A stretch of 11,823 nt of DNA from NCBI GenBank assembly GCA_910583685.1, contig CAJTXY010000034.1, forward strand, positions 1-11,823, read 5' to 3'. The translations under genes and the position numbers were made by a program. Under the pieces are notes generated by a model. It was not told the origin of the DNA. It searched no databases and was given only the letters and a program-made list of their open reading frames with translations. Shown here one piece after another: positions 1 through 7,331 of the stretch. This stretch comes from an uncultured Bacilli bacterium (GTDB taxonomy: Bacteria > Bacillota_I > Bacilli_A > RF39 > UBA660). Each line of letters begins with the position of its first letter. The stretch's first letter is position 1.

Positions 1-629
1 TTGATAAAGTAGGAAATATTTCAGGTGCCAAGAGTAGTTTAATTCGGATTGATAAAAAAGCTCCATCTTGTTCTACTAGTAAATCCAATACAGGAACGAC
101 ACAAGGGGTTAATGTCGCAGTTAATTGTTGGGATGCAGCAGGTGGAAATGGCGCAACTTCTGGTATTGCATCTTGTCCTGGTGGATCAAGAGGATTAAAA
201 AATAGTACTTCTTATACTGTAGTAGATAATGCGGGTAATAGAGGAAGTTGTTCTGTGAGTGTTTCTGCATATACGATGTATAGAAGAAACGATTGTGCTA
301 GTTGTAGGCGGTGTTCAGCAGCAGGATGTGCAGGTTCAAATTGGCAATACGCTGGCCCTTCTTATCCAGGAAAAGCAGCAGCAGGAGAATCATGTCAGAG
401 AAAATATGGCTATAATTATGGTAATACTAAACGAACTTGTTCTAGTGCAGGTAGTAATCAATCTGATCATACTTGTAGTTGTACTATTTATAATCTTGTT
501 TGTGTATCTTATTATCAGTCTTGTCCTAATTGTGGATGTGCTAGTTGGGGAGGCTGGACAGGCTATAACTATAGTTCTTGTTCTGCATCTTCTTCAAGAC
601 AATGTCAATCTGCGGTTTTCTATAGGTAA
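1..629 (+). CDS. Cys-rich surface protein with Ig-like repeat, 5'-truncated
   Basis: The reading frame is open from base 3 to TAA at 627-629, giving the last 208 residues of a longer protein whose start lies outside the window. The first part looks like one and a bit bacterial Ig-like modules: 'DKVGN', then 'IDKKAPSC', then 'SYTVVDNAGNRGSCSVSV'. This is the usual pattern of tandem adhesion-type domains in Gram-positive surface proteins, here with a Cys pair in the domain. From about residue 95 a separate tail begins, rich in Cys, Ser, Gly and Tyr and containing CxxC and CxxCxC groups ('CASCRRC', 'CPNCGC'). I count 18 cysteines in 208 residues. There is no LPXTG motif, hydrophobic anchor or charged tail at the C-terminus, so any attachment must be elsewhere or non-covalent. 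A GTG at 255 is inside the frame and is not a likely start. The role (surface display, adhesion) is inferred. Confidence 0.75.
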   Translation, partial: DKVGNISGAKSSLIRIDKKAPSCSTSKSNTGTTQGVNVAVNCWDAAGGNGATSGIASCPGGSRGLKNSTSYTVVDNAGNRGSCSVSVSAYTMYRRNDCASCRRCSAAGCAGSNWQYAGPSYPGKAAAGESCQRKYGYNYGNTKRTCSSAGSNQSDHTCSCTIYNLVCVSYYQSCPNCGCASWGGWTGYNYSSCSASSSRQCQSAVFYR

Positions 630-669
630 TTTTAAACTGTTATTATTTTGTGAATAGTGAGTTGGTATA

Positions 670-1272
670 ATGAAATGTACAATAAAATATTTGCTTTCCA
701 TTTTTATTGGAGCTGGTGTAGGGATCATTACCGTTATTGGTCAAAAATATTTGCCTATCAATCTTAATTTTCTTGCTAATTCGGGTGCAGTATGGTTAAT
801 ACCTGCTTATTTGTTGAGTTATTATTTAAACTTAGGTAGGCGGGACTCTATACTGATTAGTATTTGTTGTCTTGTATTTAGCGTTTTTGGTTACTATATA
901 TTTGAATCTGTTATCAATCATCATAATTTTCACTTTGGCGGACTGATGTATATATGGTTGATATATGCTCTCATTAGTGGTGTTATATTTGGACTTGGTG
1001 CTTATTTTGCCAATAATAAAAATGGCTGTTTTCAATATGTAGGACGTAATTTGTTACCTGCGACTTTCCTTTCAGAAGGATTCAATAAAATAATTCATAT
1101 CAAGGAATATAGCCATATGGTACCTGCTGTTATTATGGTTACTAGTATTGGGGTTATTATGTATCTGATATTAAATAAAAAAGATGCATTCAAAAGAAAT
1201 AATATATTTTTATTTATCGGACTTATGATAGTAGGATTATTATTTTATGAACTAGTATTTATATTAGTTTAA
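670..1272 (+). CDS. Six-helix integral membrane protein of unknown function
   Basis: The product has 200 residues and about six predicted transmembrane segments (roughly 7-25, 36-54, 60-80, 92-114, 150-168 and 178-198). The loop after the first helix reads 'NLNFLANSGAVWLIPAYLL', and 'GRNLLPATFLSEGFNKI' lies before helix five. From memory this layout, with a small loop, 'LANS' and a Trp at the start of helix two, recalls DUF6518-type membrane proteins, but I cannot confirm it. No catalytic or transport motif is visible. The start at 670 is preceded only by a weak GTGAG-like ribosome site, and a TATAAT-like string overlaps the ATG. The gene begins 40 bases after the surface-protein stop with no terminator between, so they may share a transcript. 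A minus-strand frame at 832-1035 is a shadow of this gene. Confidence 0.75.
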   Translation: MKCTIKYLLSIFIGAGVGIITVIGQKYLPINLNFLANSGAVWLIPAYLLSYYLNLGRRDSILISICCLVFSVFGYYIFESVINHHNFHFGGLMYIWLIYALISGVIFGLGAYFANNKNGCFQYVGRNLLPATFLSEGFNKIIHIKEYSHMVPAVIMVTSIGVIMYLILNKKDAFKRNNIFLFIGLMIVGLLFYELVFILV

Positions 1273-1274
1273 TT

Positions 1275-1297
1275 ATAGGAAGGCGGACTTTTCCTAT
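1275..1297 (+). repeat. Short hairpin after the membrane-protein gene
   Basis: ATAGGAA at 1275-1281 is matched by TTCCTAT at 1291-1297 around a 9-base loop. No T-run follows, so it is a weak RNA hairpin and not a convincing terminator. The bases from 1298 to 1358 hold no gene or site that I recognise. Confidence 0.4.
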
Positions 1298-1359
1298 TAG
1301 AATGTTTGGCAGTTAAAGCCGTTTCGATTAGGTTATAGTGGGTAGTTTGTTTTATAGCA

Positions 1360-1395
1360 ATAAAATTGACAAATTTTTGTCAATTTTATGTTTTT
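1360..1395 (+). terminator. Strong inverted repeat, probable terminator before tRNA-Leu
   Basis: ATAAAATTGACA at 1360-1371 is perfectly matched by TGTCAATTTTAT at 1378-1389, and two more A-T pairs can close inward. A T-run follows at 1391-1395. This fits an intrinsic terminator for the genes ending at 1272. The arms are A/T-rich and contain TTGACA, so the palindrome could instead be a protein-binding site. Confidence 0.6.
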
Positions 1396-1407
1396 AAGTT
1401 CATTTTG

Positions 1408-1416
1408 TGTTATATT
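1408..1416 (+). promoter_or_regulatory. Extended -10 promoter element of tRNA-Leu
   Basis: TGTTATATT (TG-n-TATATT) is an extended -10 element ending 11 bases before the first tRNA base. No good -35 hexamer is found at normal spacing, as is common for extended -10 promoters. The predicted transcript would start near 1423. Confidence 0.4.
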
Positions 1417-1427
1417 AGTATCAACTT

Positions 1428-1514
1428 GTGAGAATGGCGGAATGGTAGACGCGCTACTTTGAGGGGGTAGTGAATTTTAGATTCGTGAGAGTTCAAATCT
1501 CTTTTCTCACACCA
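1428..1514 (+). tRNA. tRNA-Leu (anticodon GAG)
   Basis: The 87-base sequence folds as a class II tRNA. The acceptor arms are GTGAGAA (1428-1434) and TTCTCAC (1504-1510). The anticodon stem is 1454-1458 with 1466-1470, and the anticodon GAG is at 1461-1463 in loop TTGAGGG. A long variable arm follows, then T stem GAGAG/CTCTT around TTCAAAT. A discriminator A and an encoded CCA follow (1511-1514). The long variable arm and GAG anticodon identify leucine, reading CUC/CUU codons. Confidence 0.95.
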
Positions 1515-1570
1515 GATTGATATATTTTGCTATAAAAGAAGAAGGCAATTTTTAATAAAAAGGAGTAAAA

Positions 1571-2359
1571 ATGGGCGAGAGTAGAAAAGTAAAATGGATT
1601 CTTGATTATATGGGAGAAGAAAAAGTAGCAGAGGTGGATCAATATGTTGATGATCTTATTAGAAGGGATTATGTTACTTTTACTTCGGATGAGCAAATAG
1701 CAGATTTTTTCTTGGAGTATATGAATGATTTTTATCAAAATACGAAAAAAGAAGAGAAGCAGGATATTAGAGCTTACTCTGGCATTTTATTCCGGGAGGT
1801 AAATTCTGTTCTACGCAATAGATGGAATTATGAAGAAAATGGAGAATTAACTGACATAAAAAAAGAAGAAGTAGATGCTGTTACCGCTACTATAGAAAAG
1901 GTTATAGAAAGACAGAATGCACTTTCTGATAATATTAAAGTATATCGAGGAGTGGATGCCTCGATATTTCAGGAATGTGGAATTACATCATTAGAGGAAT
2001 TGTCTAGTCTAAAAGGCAAGTATTATTATGATAGTGGTTTTACTAGTGCCTCTTTCATACGGGAGAGAAGTTTTTTTGATAGACCTTTGGAATTTCATAA
2101 TACTTGTAATGTTGAAATTGAATATTTAATCCCCAAAGAAGAAAGCGATATTCTTCCTTTAATTACTTCTGATTTGAGCTATTCTCCTGTACAAACAGAG
2201 TGCTTAATAGCAAGAGGGAATCTTTCTAAAATCGTAGAGGTATCTGTTGATTCGGAACAAAACAGGGCATATTTAAAAGCAGCACTTGTTCCTAAAAAAG
2301 TTTGGGATGAGACTTTAGAGAGAAATAGTATGGTTGAAAAACGTAGTAATGTTTTATAG
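1571..2359 (+). CDS. Probable mono-ADP-ribosyltransferase (exoenzyme/C3-like fold)
   Basis: This 262-residue protein carries, in the right order and spacing, the three signatures of the R-S-E class of ADP-ribosyltransferases. They are the NAD-binding Arg in 'KVYRGVD' (R126), the Ser motif in 'DSGFTSASF' (S159-A-S161), and the ARTT-loop motif 'VQTECLIARG' (Q208-x-E210, E210 the predicted catalytic Glu). Residues 1-115 are mainly helical and include 'AYSGILFREVNSVLRNRW', which fits the helical start of the ADPrib_exo_Tox domain. The enzyme would transfer ADP-ribose from NAD to a protein or other target. Q-x-E rather than E-x-E suggests a non-arginine acceptor; this is inference from family knowledge. 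There is no signal peptide, membrane helix, delivery domain or adjacent immunity gene. The start follows AAAAAGGAG by four bases. It lies 56 bases after tRNA-Leu with no terminator between, so read-through is possible. The substrate is unknown. Confidence 0.8.
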   Translation: MGESRKVKWILDYMGEEKVAEVDQYVDDLIRRDYVTFTSDEQIADFFLEYMNDFYQNTKKEEKQDIRAYSGILFREVNSVLRNRWNYEENGELTDIKKEEVDAVTATIEKVIERQNALSDNIKVYRGVDASIFQECGITSLEELSSLKGKYYYDSGFTSASFIRERSFFDRPLEFHNTCNVEIEYLIPKEESDILPLITSDLSYSPVQTECLIARGNLSKIVEVSVDSEQNRAYLKAALVPKKVWDETLERNSMVEKRSNVL

Positions 2360-2405
2360 AGAGAGGTAAGTAGTATTAAGTTTATAAGAAAATTTAGTAA
2401 AAGTA

Positions 2406-2437
2406 TTGTAAGAGTGGTTACTTTATGATAATATAAT
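2406..2437 (+). promoter_or_regulatory. Possible promoter of tRNA-Glu
   Basis: A perfect TATAAT lies at 2432-2437, about 30 bases before the tRNA. The nearest -35-like hexamer, TTGTAA at 2406-2411, is 20 bases upstream, which is longer than ideal. An overlapping GATAAT at 2427-2432 would give 15 bases. The -10 is convincing; the -35 is not. Confidence 0.4.
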
Positions 2438-2467
2438 AGTGTCTTTTAAATAGGACATTGTTTATTT

Positions 2468-2544
2468 GGTCCGTTGGTGAAGGGGCTTAACACGCTGCCC
2501 TCTCAAGGCAGTATTCACGGGTTCGAAACCCGTACGGACTACCA
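2468..2544 (+). tRNA. tRNA-Glu (anticodon CTC)
   Basis: The 77-base cloverleaf has acceptor arms GGTCCGT (2468-2474) and ACGGACT (2534-2540, with a terminal G-U). The anticodon stem is CTGCC/GGCAG around loop CTCTCAA, and the T loop is GTTCGAAAC-like. Discriminator A and encoded CCA end at 2544. The anticodon CTC at 2502-2504 reads GAG. The body closely resembles the usual Bacillus-type tRNA-Glu(TTC), so this is a second, specialised glutamate isoacceptor. Confidence 0.93.
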
Positions 2545-2552
2545 TAGAAATT

Positions 2553-2585
2553 AAAGTATAGGTTGTTGTCTATACTTTTTATTTT
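2553..2585 (+). terminator. Intrinsic terminator of tRNA-Glu
   Basis: AAAGTATAG (2553-2561) and CTATACTTT (2570-2578) form a perfect 9-base-pair stem with an 8-base loop. A T-rich tail runs to 2585. It ends the tRNA-Glu transcript just before the TetR promoter. Confidence 0.8.
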
Positions 2586-2592
2586 GCAAATA

Positions 2593-2622
2593 TTGACAAA
2601 TGACAAGGTGTCATAATATAAT
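2593..2622 (+). promoter_or_regulatory. Promoter of the tetR-ABC exporter operon
   Basis: TTGACA (2593-2598, perfect -35) and TATAAT (2617-2622, perfect -10) are separated by 18 bases, predicting a start near 2629. Such a strong promoter should be kept off by a repressor, and a palindrome lies in its spacer. Confidence 0.75.
2600..2614. promoter_or_regulatory. Candidate TetR-family operator
   Basis: ATGACAAGGTGTCAT is an inverted repeat with 6-base arms (ATGACA/TGTCAT) around AGG. It lies entirely in the spacer between the -35 and -10 boxes, so a bound dimer would block RNA polymerase. The next gene is a TetR-family regulator, so autorepression is the simple reading. Confidence 0.6.
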
Positions 2623-2661
2623 ACCAAGAGTATGGCAAAGAGTCATATAGAGGTGATAAAG

Positions 2662-3276
2662 ATGCCAAGTAGGACATACTTGAACTTGAGTGATGAAAAG
2701 AAACAAAAGTTAATGAATGCTGCAAAAAAGGAATTTAGTAGAGTATTATTAAGTGATGCCTCTATTAACAAAATTATTAAAGAGGCAGATATTTCTCGAG
2801 GTAGTTTCTATATGTATTTTAAAGATAAAGAGGATCTTTATACTTATCTATTAAAAGAACATAGAATGAATGGTTTAAAAGTATTACTTGAGTCACTACA
2901 TCGGAGTAAGGGGGATATCGTACTTGCTTATGAGGAGCTATACTCTTTCTTTATAGAGAGATGTTTTTATGAAAAAGAAAAGAACTTTTTTAGAAATATT
3001 TTTCAAAATGCTAATCTTTACTTAGAAAATAAAACAGGTTTTTGTGCCTTTTATGATGAGGAAGAAGAAAAATTATTTTTAGCAATAGAAGAGGCAGTAG
3101 ATCTTAACAAGTTATCAGAAGTAGCAAGAGAGAATGTAAAGGATGTGCTTGTACTTTTATTTGATACTACAATTAAGAATATCATTCCTGTTATTTTAAT
3201 GGGAATGGAAAGAGAAAAGGCTTTTCATCAATTTCAGAAATCACTAAAATTAATTAAAGGAGGAATATGTAAATGA
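2662..3276 (+). CDS. TetR/AcrR-family transcriptional repressor
   Basis: From ATG 2662 the product has 204 residues, the normal TetR size. The N-terminal DNA-binding domain is clear: a first helix with 'KLMNAAKKEFSR', then a helix-turn-helix at about 34-53 ('SINKIIKEADISRGSFYMYF') and 'KDKEDLYTYLL'. The rest is an all-helical ligand-binding and dimer domain without a recognisable subfamily. The frame also allows ATG 2632, but that codon is only a few bases from the predicted transcript start. The one at 2662 has AGAGGTGATA in front, and 'MPSRTYLNL' is a natural TetR beginning. It overlaps the first ABC gene by four bases (ATGA at 3273-3276), so repressor and pump are translated from one message. 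It probably senses a compound exported by the pump and binds the palindrome at 2600-2614. Confidence 0.88.
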   Translation: MPSRTYLNLSDEKKQKLMNAAKKEFSRVLLSDASINKIIKEADISRGSFYMYFKDKEDLYTYLLKEHRMNGLKVLLESLHRSKGDIVLAYEELYSFFIERCFYEKEKNFFRNIFQNANLYLENKTGFCAFYDEEEEKLFLAIEEAVDLNKLSEVARENVKDVLVLLFDTTIKNIIPVILMGMEREKAFHQFQKSLKLIKGGICK

Positions 3277-5510
3277 TTCATATATTAAAAAGTCTAAAAA
3301 AGCATATGGGTGCTGTATTTATTATCATTTTATTATTGATAGGGCAGGCTATATGTGACTTATCGCTTCCGGATTATACTTCTAAAATTATCAATGTTGG
3401 GGTACAACAGGGTGGAATTGAAGAGGTTGTTCCTAAAGTGATTACACAACAGCAAATGAAGGAAGTATTACTATTTACAGATAGTAAGACAGAACAAGAG
3501 ATTTTAGATCATTATTTGTTGATAAAACATAATGATAAAAATAATTCATCTTATAAAGAGAATATCAAAAAATATGCTGCTTTAGAACAAGAGAATATTT
3601 ATGTATTAGAGGGAGAAGAGACAAGAAAAATTGAAAAGAGCTTCGATCAAGCACTTCTTATTCATTCTGTGATGACTTCTTCTGCTAAAGAATATAAAAA
3701 TATTCAAAAGGAAATAAAAGCTAAGTTGCCACAACAGATGAGAGATTATGATCTTATCACAGTATTTCAAATGATGCCTGAAGAGCAAAAGAAGAAAATG
3801 TTAGAGGAGATGAGTGAAAAGCTTGCAGATATGCCTGAGGCTATTGTAGAGCAAAGTGCAACTTCTAGTATAAAGGCTTTATATCAGGAAGCAGGAGTTA
3901 ATACAGATAAGTTACAGACAAACTATATTATAGTCTCTGGAGCTAAGATGTTAGGAATTGCTCTTTTCAGTATGGCACTTACGATTATCGTAGGCTTCTT
4001 ATCTAGTAAAATTGCTGCATCTACTTCTAGGAATCTAAGGAAACAGATGTTTGAAAAGGTTCTTAACTTTTCGAAAGCAGAGTATAAAGAGTATGGGGTA
4101 TCTTCTCTAATTACTAGAAGTACGAATGATATTCAGCAGGTACAAATGTTGTTAGTTATGTTTTTAAAAATTGCAATTTATGCTCCAATCATTGGTGTTG
4201 GCGGGGTTATGAAAGCACTTCGGACGAATGTTTCGATGACTTGGATTATTGCTTTAGGTGTTATTGTAGTTTTAGGAATTGTTGTTACTTTATTTACACT
4301 TGTTATGCCTAGATTTAAGAGAGTACAAAAACTAATTGATCGAATGAATCAGGTAACAAGAGAAATTATTACAGGAATTCCTGTGATTCGTGCTTTCTCT
4401 AATCAAAAACATGAAATGGCGCGTTTTGCGAAAGCTAATCAGGATCTTAAAAAGAATACAGTATTTGTAGATCGTGTGATGTCGATGATGATGCCAACGA
4501 TGATGTTTGTAATGAATGGGATCTGTATTTTAATTGTATGGCAAGCATCTCATAGTATTGATGAAGGTTTGATGCAGGTAGGAGATATGTTAGCATTTAT
4601 TCAATACACGATGCAAATTGTAATGGCATTCTTAATGATCTCTATGTTTTCTATTATGCTTCCACGTGCGAATGTTTCAGCAAATCGTATTTATGAAGTA
4701 TTGAATACCAAAGGTTCTGTTACGAATCCAACTTCACCAAGAAACTTTGGAAAGCGGGTACGAGGACTAGTAGAGTTTAAAAACGTATCGTTCCGTTATC
4801 CTGATAGTGATGAGGATGTTTTGATGGATATTAATTTTGTAGCACAGCCTGGCACAACAACGGCCTTTATTGGTTCAACTGGTTCTGGAAAGAGTACTTT
4901 AATTAATTTAATTCCGAGATTTTATGATGTAAGTGATGGAGAAATTTTGATTGACGGTATTAATATTAAAGATGTCAAGATTGAAGAGTTAAATAAAAAG
5001 ATTGGTTATGTTCCGCAAAAAGGTGTATTATTCTCAGGAACAATTGCCACAAATATAAAATATGGAAATGAGAAAATGTCTGATGACCAAATGAGACGTG
5101 CAGCAAGAATCGCCCAGGCAACAGAGTTTATTGAAGGAAAGCCTAAAAAATATGAGGAGGAAATTGCTCAAGGGGGAACGAATGTATCTGGTGGTCAAAA
5201 ACAGCGTTTGTCGATTGCTCGTGCAGTTGCCATTGATCCTGAGATTTATATCTTTGATGATAGTTTCTCAGCACTTGACTTTAAAACAGACAGTGAACTT
5301 CGACGTGCCCTTCATAAAGAGACTAAGGATGCTACTATCTTTATCGTAGCCCAACGTGTCAATACCATTATGAATGCAGATCAGATTGTAGTACTTGATG
5401 AAGGTCGTGTTGTCGGAATGGGAACACATAAAAAGTTATTAAAGACTTGTGAGGTTTATCGTGAGATTGCTTCCAGTCAACTTACAAAGGAGGAGTTAGA
5501 AAATGCCTAA
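3273..5510 (+). CDS. ABC exporter half-transporter, degenerate-ATPase subunit
   Basis: This 745-residue type IV (MDR-like) exporter subunit has a membrane domain (about 1-470) fused to an ATPase domain (about 498-735). Walker A is 'GSTGSGKST' (534-542), the Q-loop Q is at 582 and the signature 'VSGGQ' (638-642) is intact. Walker B reads 'IYIFDD', placing Asp663 where the catalytic Glu should be, and the H-loop His is replaced by Gln694 ('IVAQR'). Its own Walker-side site is thus predicted to be non-hydrolytic, as in known heterodimeric exporters such as TM287/288 and BmrCD. It is longer than the usual 580 residues because about 160 hydrophilic, helical residues (about 50-215) lie between helices one and two and would face outward. 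AAAGGAGGA precedes the start, which overlaps the tetR stop; the 3' end overlaps the partner gene by 8 bases. Drug or lipid-like substrate is inferred. Confidence 0.92.
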   Translation: MIHILKSLKKHMGAVFIIILLLIGQAICDLSLPDYTSKIINVGVQQGGIEEVVPKVITQQQMKEVLLFTDSKTEQEILDHYLLIKHNDKNNSSYKENIKKYAALEQENIYVLEGEETRKIEKSFDQALLIHSVMTSSAKEYKNIQKEIKAKLPQQMRDYDLITVFQMMPEEQKKKMLEEMSEKLADMPEAIVEQSATSSIKALYQEAGVNTDKLQTNYIIVSGAKMLGIALFSMALTIIVGFLSSKIAASTSRNLRKQMFEKVLNFSKAEYKEYGVSSLITRSTNDIQQVQMLLVMFLKIAIYAPIIGVGGVMKALRTNVSMTWIIALGVIVVLGIVVTLFTLVMPRFKRVQKLIDRMNQVTREIITGIPVIRAFSNQKHEMARFAKANQDLKKNTVFVDRVMSMMMPTMMFVMNGICILIVWQASHSIDEGLMQVGDMLAFIQYTMQIVMAFLMISMFSIMLPRANVSANRIYEVLNTKGSVTNPTSPRNFGKRVRGLVEFKNVSFRYPDSDEDVLMDINFVAQPGTTTAFIGSTGSGKSTLINLIPRFYDVSDGEILIDGINIKDVKIEELNKKIGYVPQKGVLFSGTIATNIKYGNEKMSDDQMRRAARIAQATEFIEGKPKKYEEEIAQGGTNVSGGQKQRLSIARAVAIDPEIYIFDDSFSALDFKTDSELRRALHKETKDATIFIVAQRVNTIMNADQIVVLDEGRVVGMGTHKKLLKTCEVYREIASSQLTKEELENA

Positions 5511-7320
5511 ACATGGTCCAGGAGGTCGAGGCGGTATGGAGAAGGCCAAAGACTTTAAAGGAACAATCAAAAGAATTTTTAAGTATATGGGAACTTATAA
5601 AATCAGTCTTTTCTTTGTGTTTATCTTCTCCATTGGAAGTGCTATTTTCTCTATTGTTGGTCCTAAGATTTTAGGACGGGCAACGACAGAAATTTTTAAT
5701 GGTTTAGTCGGAAAAGTAATGGGAACAACTGCTGGAATTAACTTTGAAAAAATAGCAGGAATCTTGCTTACTTTACTAGGACTTTATTTAATCAGTATGA
5801 TTTTCTCTTACATTCAGGGGTTTATTATGACTGGTGTTGGTCAAAAGATTACCTATACATTAAGAGAACAAATTTCGAATAAATTTCATAAATTGCCACT
5901 CAAGTATTATGAGTCACAGACAACAGGAGAAATCTTGTCTCGTGTCACCAATGATGTAGATACTGTTTCACAAACATTGGATCAAGTAACAACGCAGTTT
6001 TTATCTCAGGTGACGATGATGGTTGGAATTTTGTGTATGATGTTATCAATTAATGTCTTTATGACACTAGCATCGCTAGTTATTATTCCTATTGCCTTAT
6101 TCTTTATTATGTTTGTGGTTGGACGAAGTCAAAAGTATTTTGCACGTCAACAAGAGTATTTAGGTGTGTTAAATGGTCAAATCGAAGAAAACTACGCAGG
6201 TCATGAAATTGTCAATGTTTTTAATGGAAAGAGTCGTGCCTTTGAAAAGTTTTCAAAGACGAATGATGAGCTGTATGATTCTGCTTGGAAGAGTCAATTC
6301 TTATCAGGAATGATGCATCCAATTATGACTTTTATCGGAAACCTAGGTTATGTATTAGTATCGATATTAGGTGGTTACTTAGTAATTAAAAACAGAATTG
6401 AAGTAGGAGATATTTTATCATTTACACAGTATGTTCGAAACTTTACAAGTCCTATTGCTCAAATAGCACAAGCGATGAATATGGTTCAAATGTTAGCAGC
6501 CTCAGCAGAACGTGTCTTTGAATTCCTAGATGCGGAAGAAGAAGTACCAGATAAAAAAGAGGCAGCAAAAACAGATGCGTTAATTGGAAATATTGATTTT
6601 GAAAATGTAGAATTTGGTTATGATAAGGAAAAAACAATTATTCATAACTTTAGTGCTAAGATTAAACAGGGGCAAAAGGTAGCGATTGTTGGTCCAACGG
6701 GTGCTGGAAAGACGACTATGGTGAAATTACTAATGCGTTTTTATGATGTGAACAAAGGTGCCATCACGATAGATGGAGTCAATATTAAGGACTTTAAGCG
6801 AAATGATTTACGAGATATGTTTGGAATGGTTCTACAAGACACTTGGTTATATTCGGATACGATTCGTGAAAACATTCGTTATGGAAAGCTGGATGCTACA
6901 GATGATGAAGTAGAAGATGTGGCTATTATGGCGAAGATTGATCACTTCATTAGAACGTTGCCACAGGGGTATGATATGGTAGTAAATGAAGAAAGTGATA
7001 ATATCTCAGAAGGACAAAAGCAACTTTTGACGATTGCACGTGTTATCTTAAATGATCCTAAAATTTTAATACTAGATGAGGCAACTTCTTCGGTTGATAC
7101 AAGAATGGAAATTTTAATTCAAAAAGCAATGGATAAGCTTATGGAAGGGCGTACTAGTTTTATTATTGCTCATCGTTTATCTACCATTCGCAATGCAGAC
7201 CTTATTTTAGTGATGAAGGATGGAGATATTGTAGAACAGGGCAATCATAAAGAACTGTTAAAGAAAAATGGATTTTATGCTACACTTTATAATTCGCAAT
7301 TTGAAACAGTGGACAGTTAG
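5503..7320 (+). CDS. ABC exporter half-transporter, catalytic-ATPase subunit
   Basis: The 605-residue partner has about six membrane helices (roughly 33-330) and an ATPase domain (about 362-600). It carries Walker A 'GPTGAGKTT' (397-405), Q-loop Q445, a normal Walker B 'ILILDE' with catalytic Glu526, and H-loop His557 ('IIAHR'). Its signature is 'ISEGQ' (501-505), a change from LSGGQ. In the heterodimer this Walker A/Glu526 would pair with the intact 'VSGGQ' of the other subunit to form the working site. The altered signature would face the partner's defective Walker B, so all deviations fall in one site, as the family predicts. A Gly/Lys-rich N-terminus ('MPKHGPGGRGG') precedes the first helix. 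The start has AAAGGAGGAG in front and lies inside the end of the previous gene, so translation is probably coupled. Confidence 0.93.
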   Translation: MPKHGPGGRGGMEKAKDFKGTIKRIFKYMGTYKISLFFVFIFSIGSAIFSIVGPKILGRATTEIFNGLVGKVMGTTAGINFEKIAGILLTLLGLYLISMIFSYIQGFIMTGVGQKITYTLREQISNKFHKLPLKYYESQTTGEILSRVTNDVDTVSQTLDQVTTQFLSQVTMMVGILCMMLSINVFMTLASLVIIPIALFFIMFVVGRSQKYFARQQEYLGVLNGQIEENYAGHEIVNVFNGKSRAFEKFSKTNDELYDSAWKSQFLSGMMHPIMTFIGNLGYVLVSILGGYLVIKNRIEVGDILSFTQYVRNFTSPIAQIAQAMNMVQMLAASAERVFEFLDAEEEVPDKKEAAKTDALIGNIDFENVEFGYDKEKTIIHNFSAKIKQGQKVAIVGPTGAGKTTMVKLLMRFYDVNKGAITIDGVNIKDFKRNDLRDMFGMVLQDTWLYSDTIRENIRYGKLDATDDEVEDVAIMAKIDHFIRTLPQGYDMVVNEESDNISEGQKQLLTIARVILNDPKILILDEATSSVDTRMEILIQKAMDKLMEGRTSFIIAHRLSTIRNADLILVMKDGDIVEQGNHKELLKKNGFYATLYNSQFETVDS

Positions 7321-7331
7321 TCCTTTTTCTT

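Noticed and set aside
259..657. Second long plus-strand frame of 132 codons overlapping the surface-protein end
   Set aside because: It is a shifted frame of the Cys-rich gene; its low-complexity Val/Leu/Ile/Gln composition follows from the Cys/Ser codons read out of phase, and the true frame continues open to the window edge.
1366..1371. TTGACA in the hairpin as the -35 box of tRNA-Leu
   Set aside because: The -10 at 1411 is about 39 bases away, far too distant, and the hexamer is part of a terminator-like stem.
1428..2544. Integrative element using the tRNA 3' ends as attachment sites
   Set aside because: No integrase is present and I see no direct repeat of either tRNA 3' end within the window.
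2632..2661. Upstream ATG for the TetR gene
   Set aside because: The predicted transcript starts about three bases before it and there is no ribosome site, while ATG 2662 has a good one and gives the usual TetR N-terminus.
3606..3788. Minus-strand frame inside the first ABC gene
   Set aside because: It is a shadow of a strongly supported gene, with no ribosome site or family match. The same holds for minus frames at 832-1035, 1493-1738, 6452-6637 and 7694-7888 and the plus frame at 5098-5349.
3422..3920. Long insert in the first ABC subunit as a gene fusion or frameshift scar
   Set aside because: The frame is continuous, the insert sits at the known extracellular-loop position between helices one and two, and inserts there occur in related exporters.
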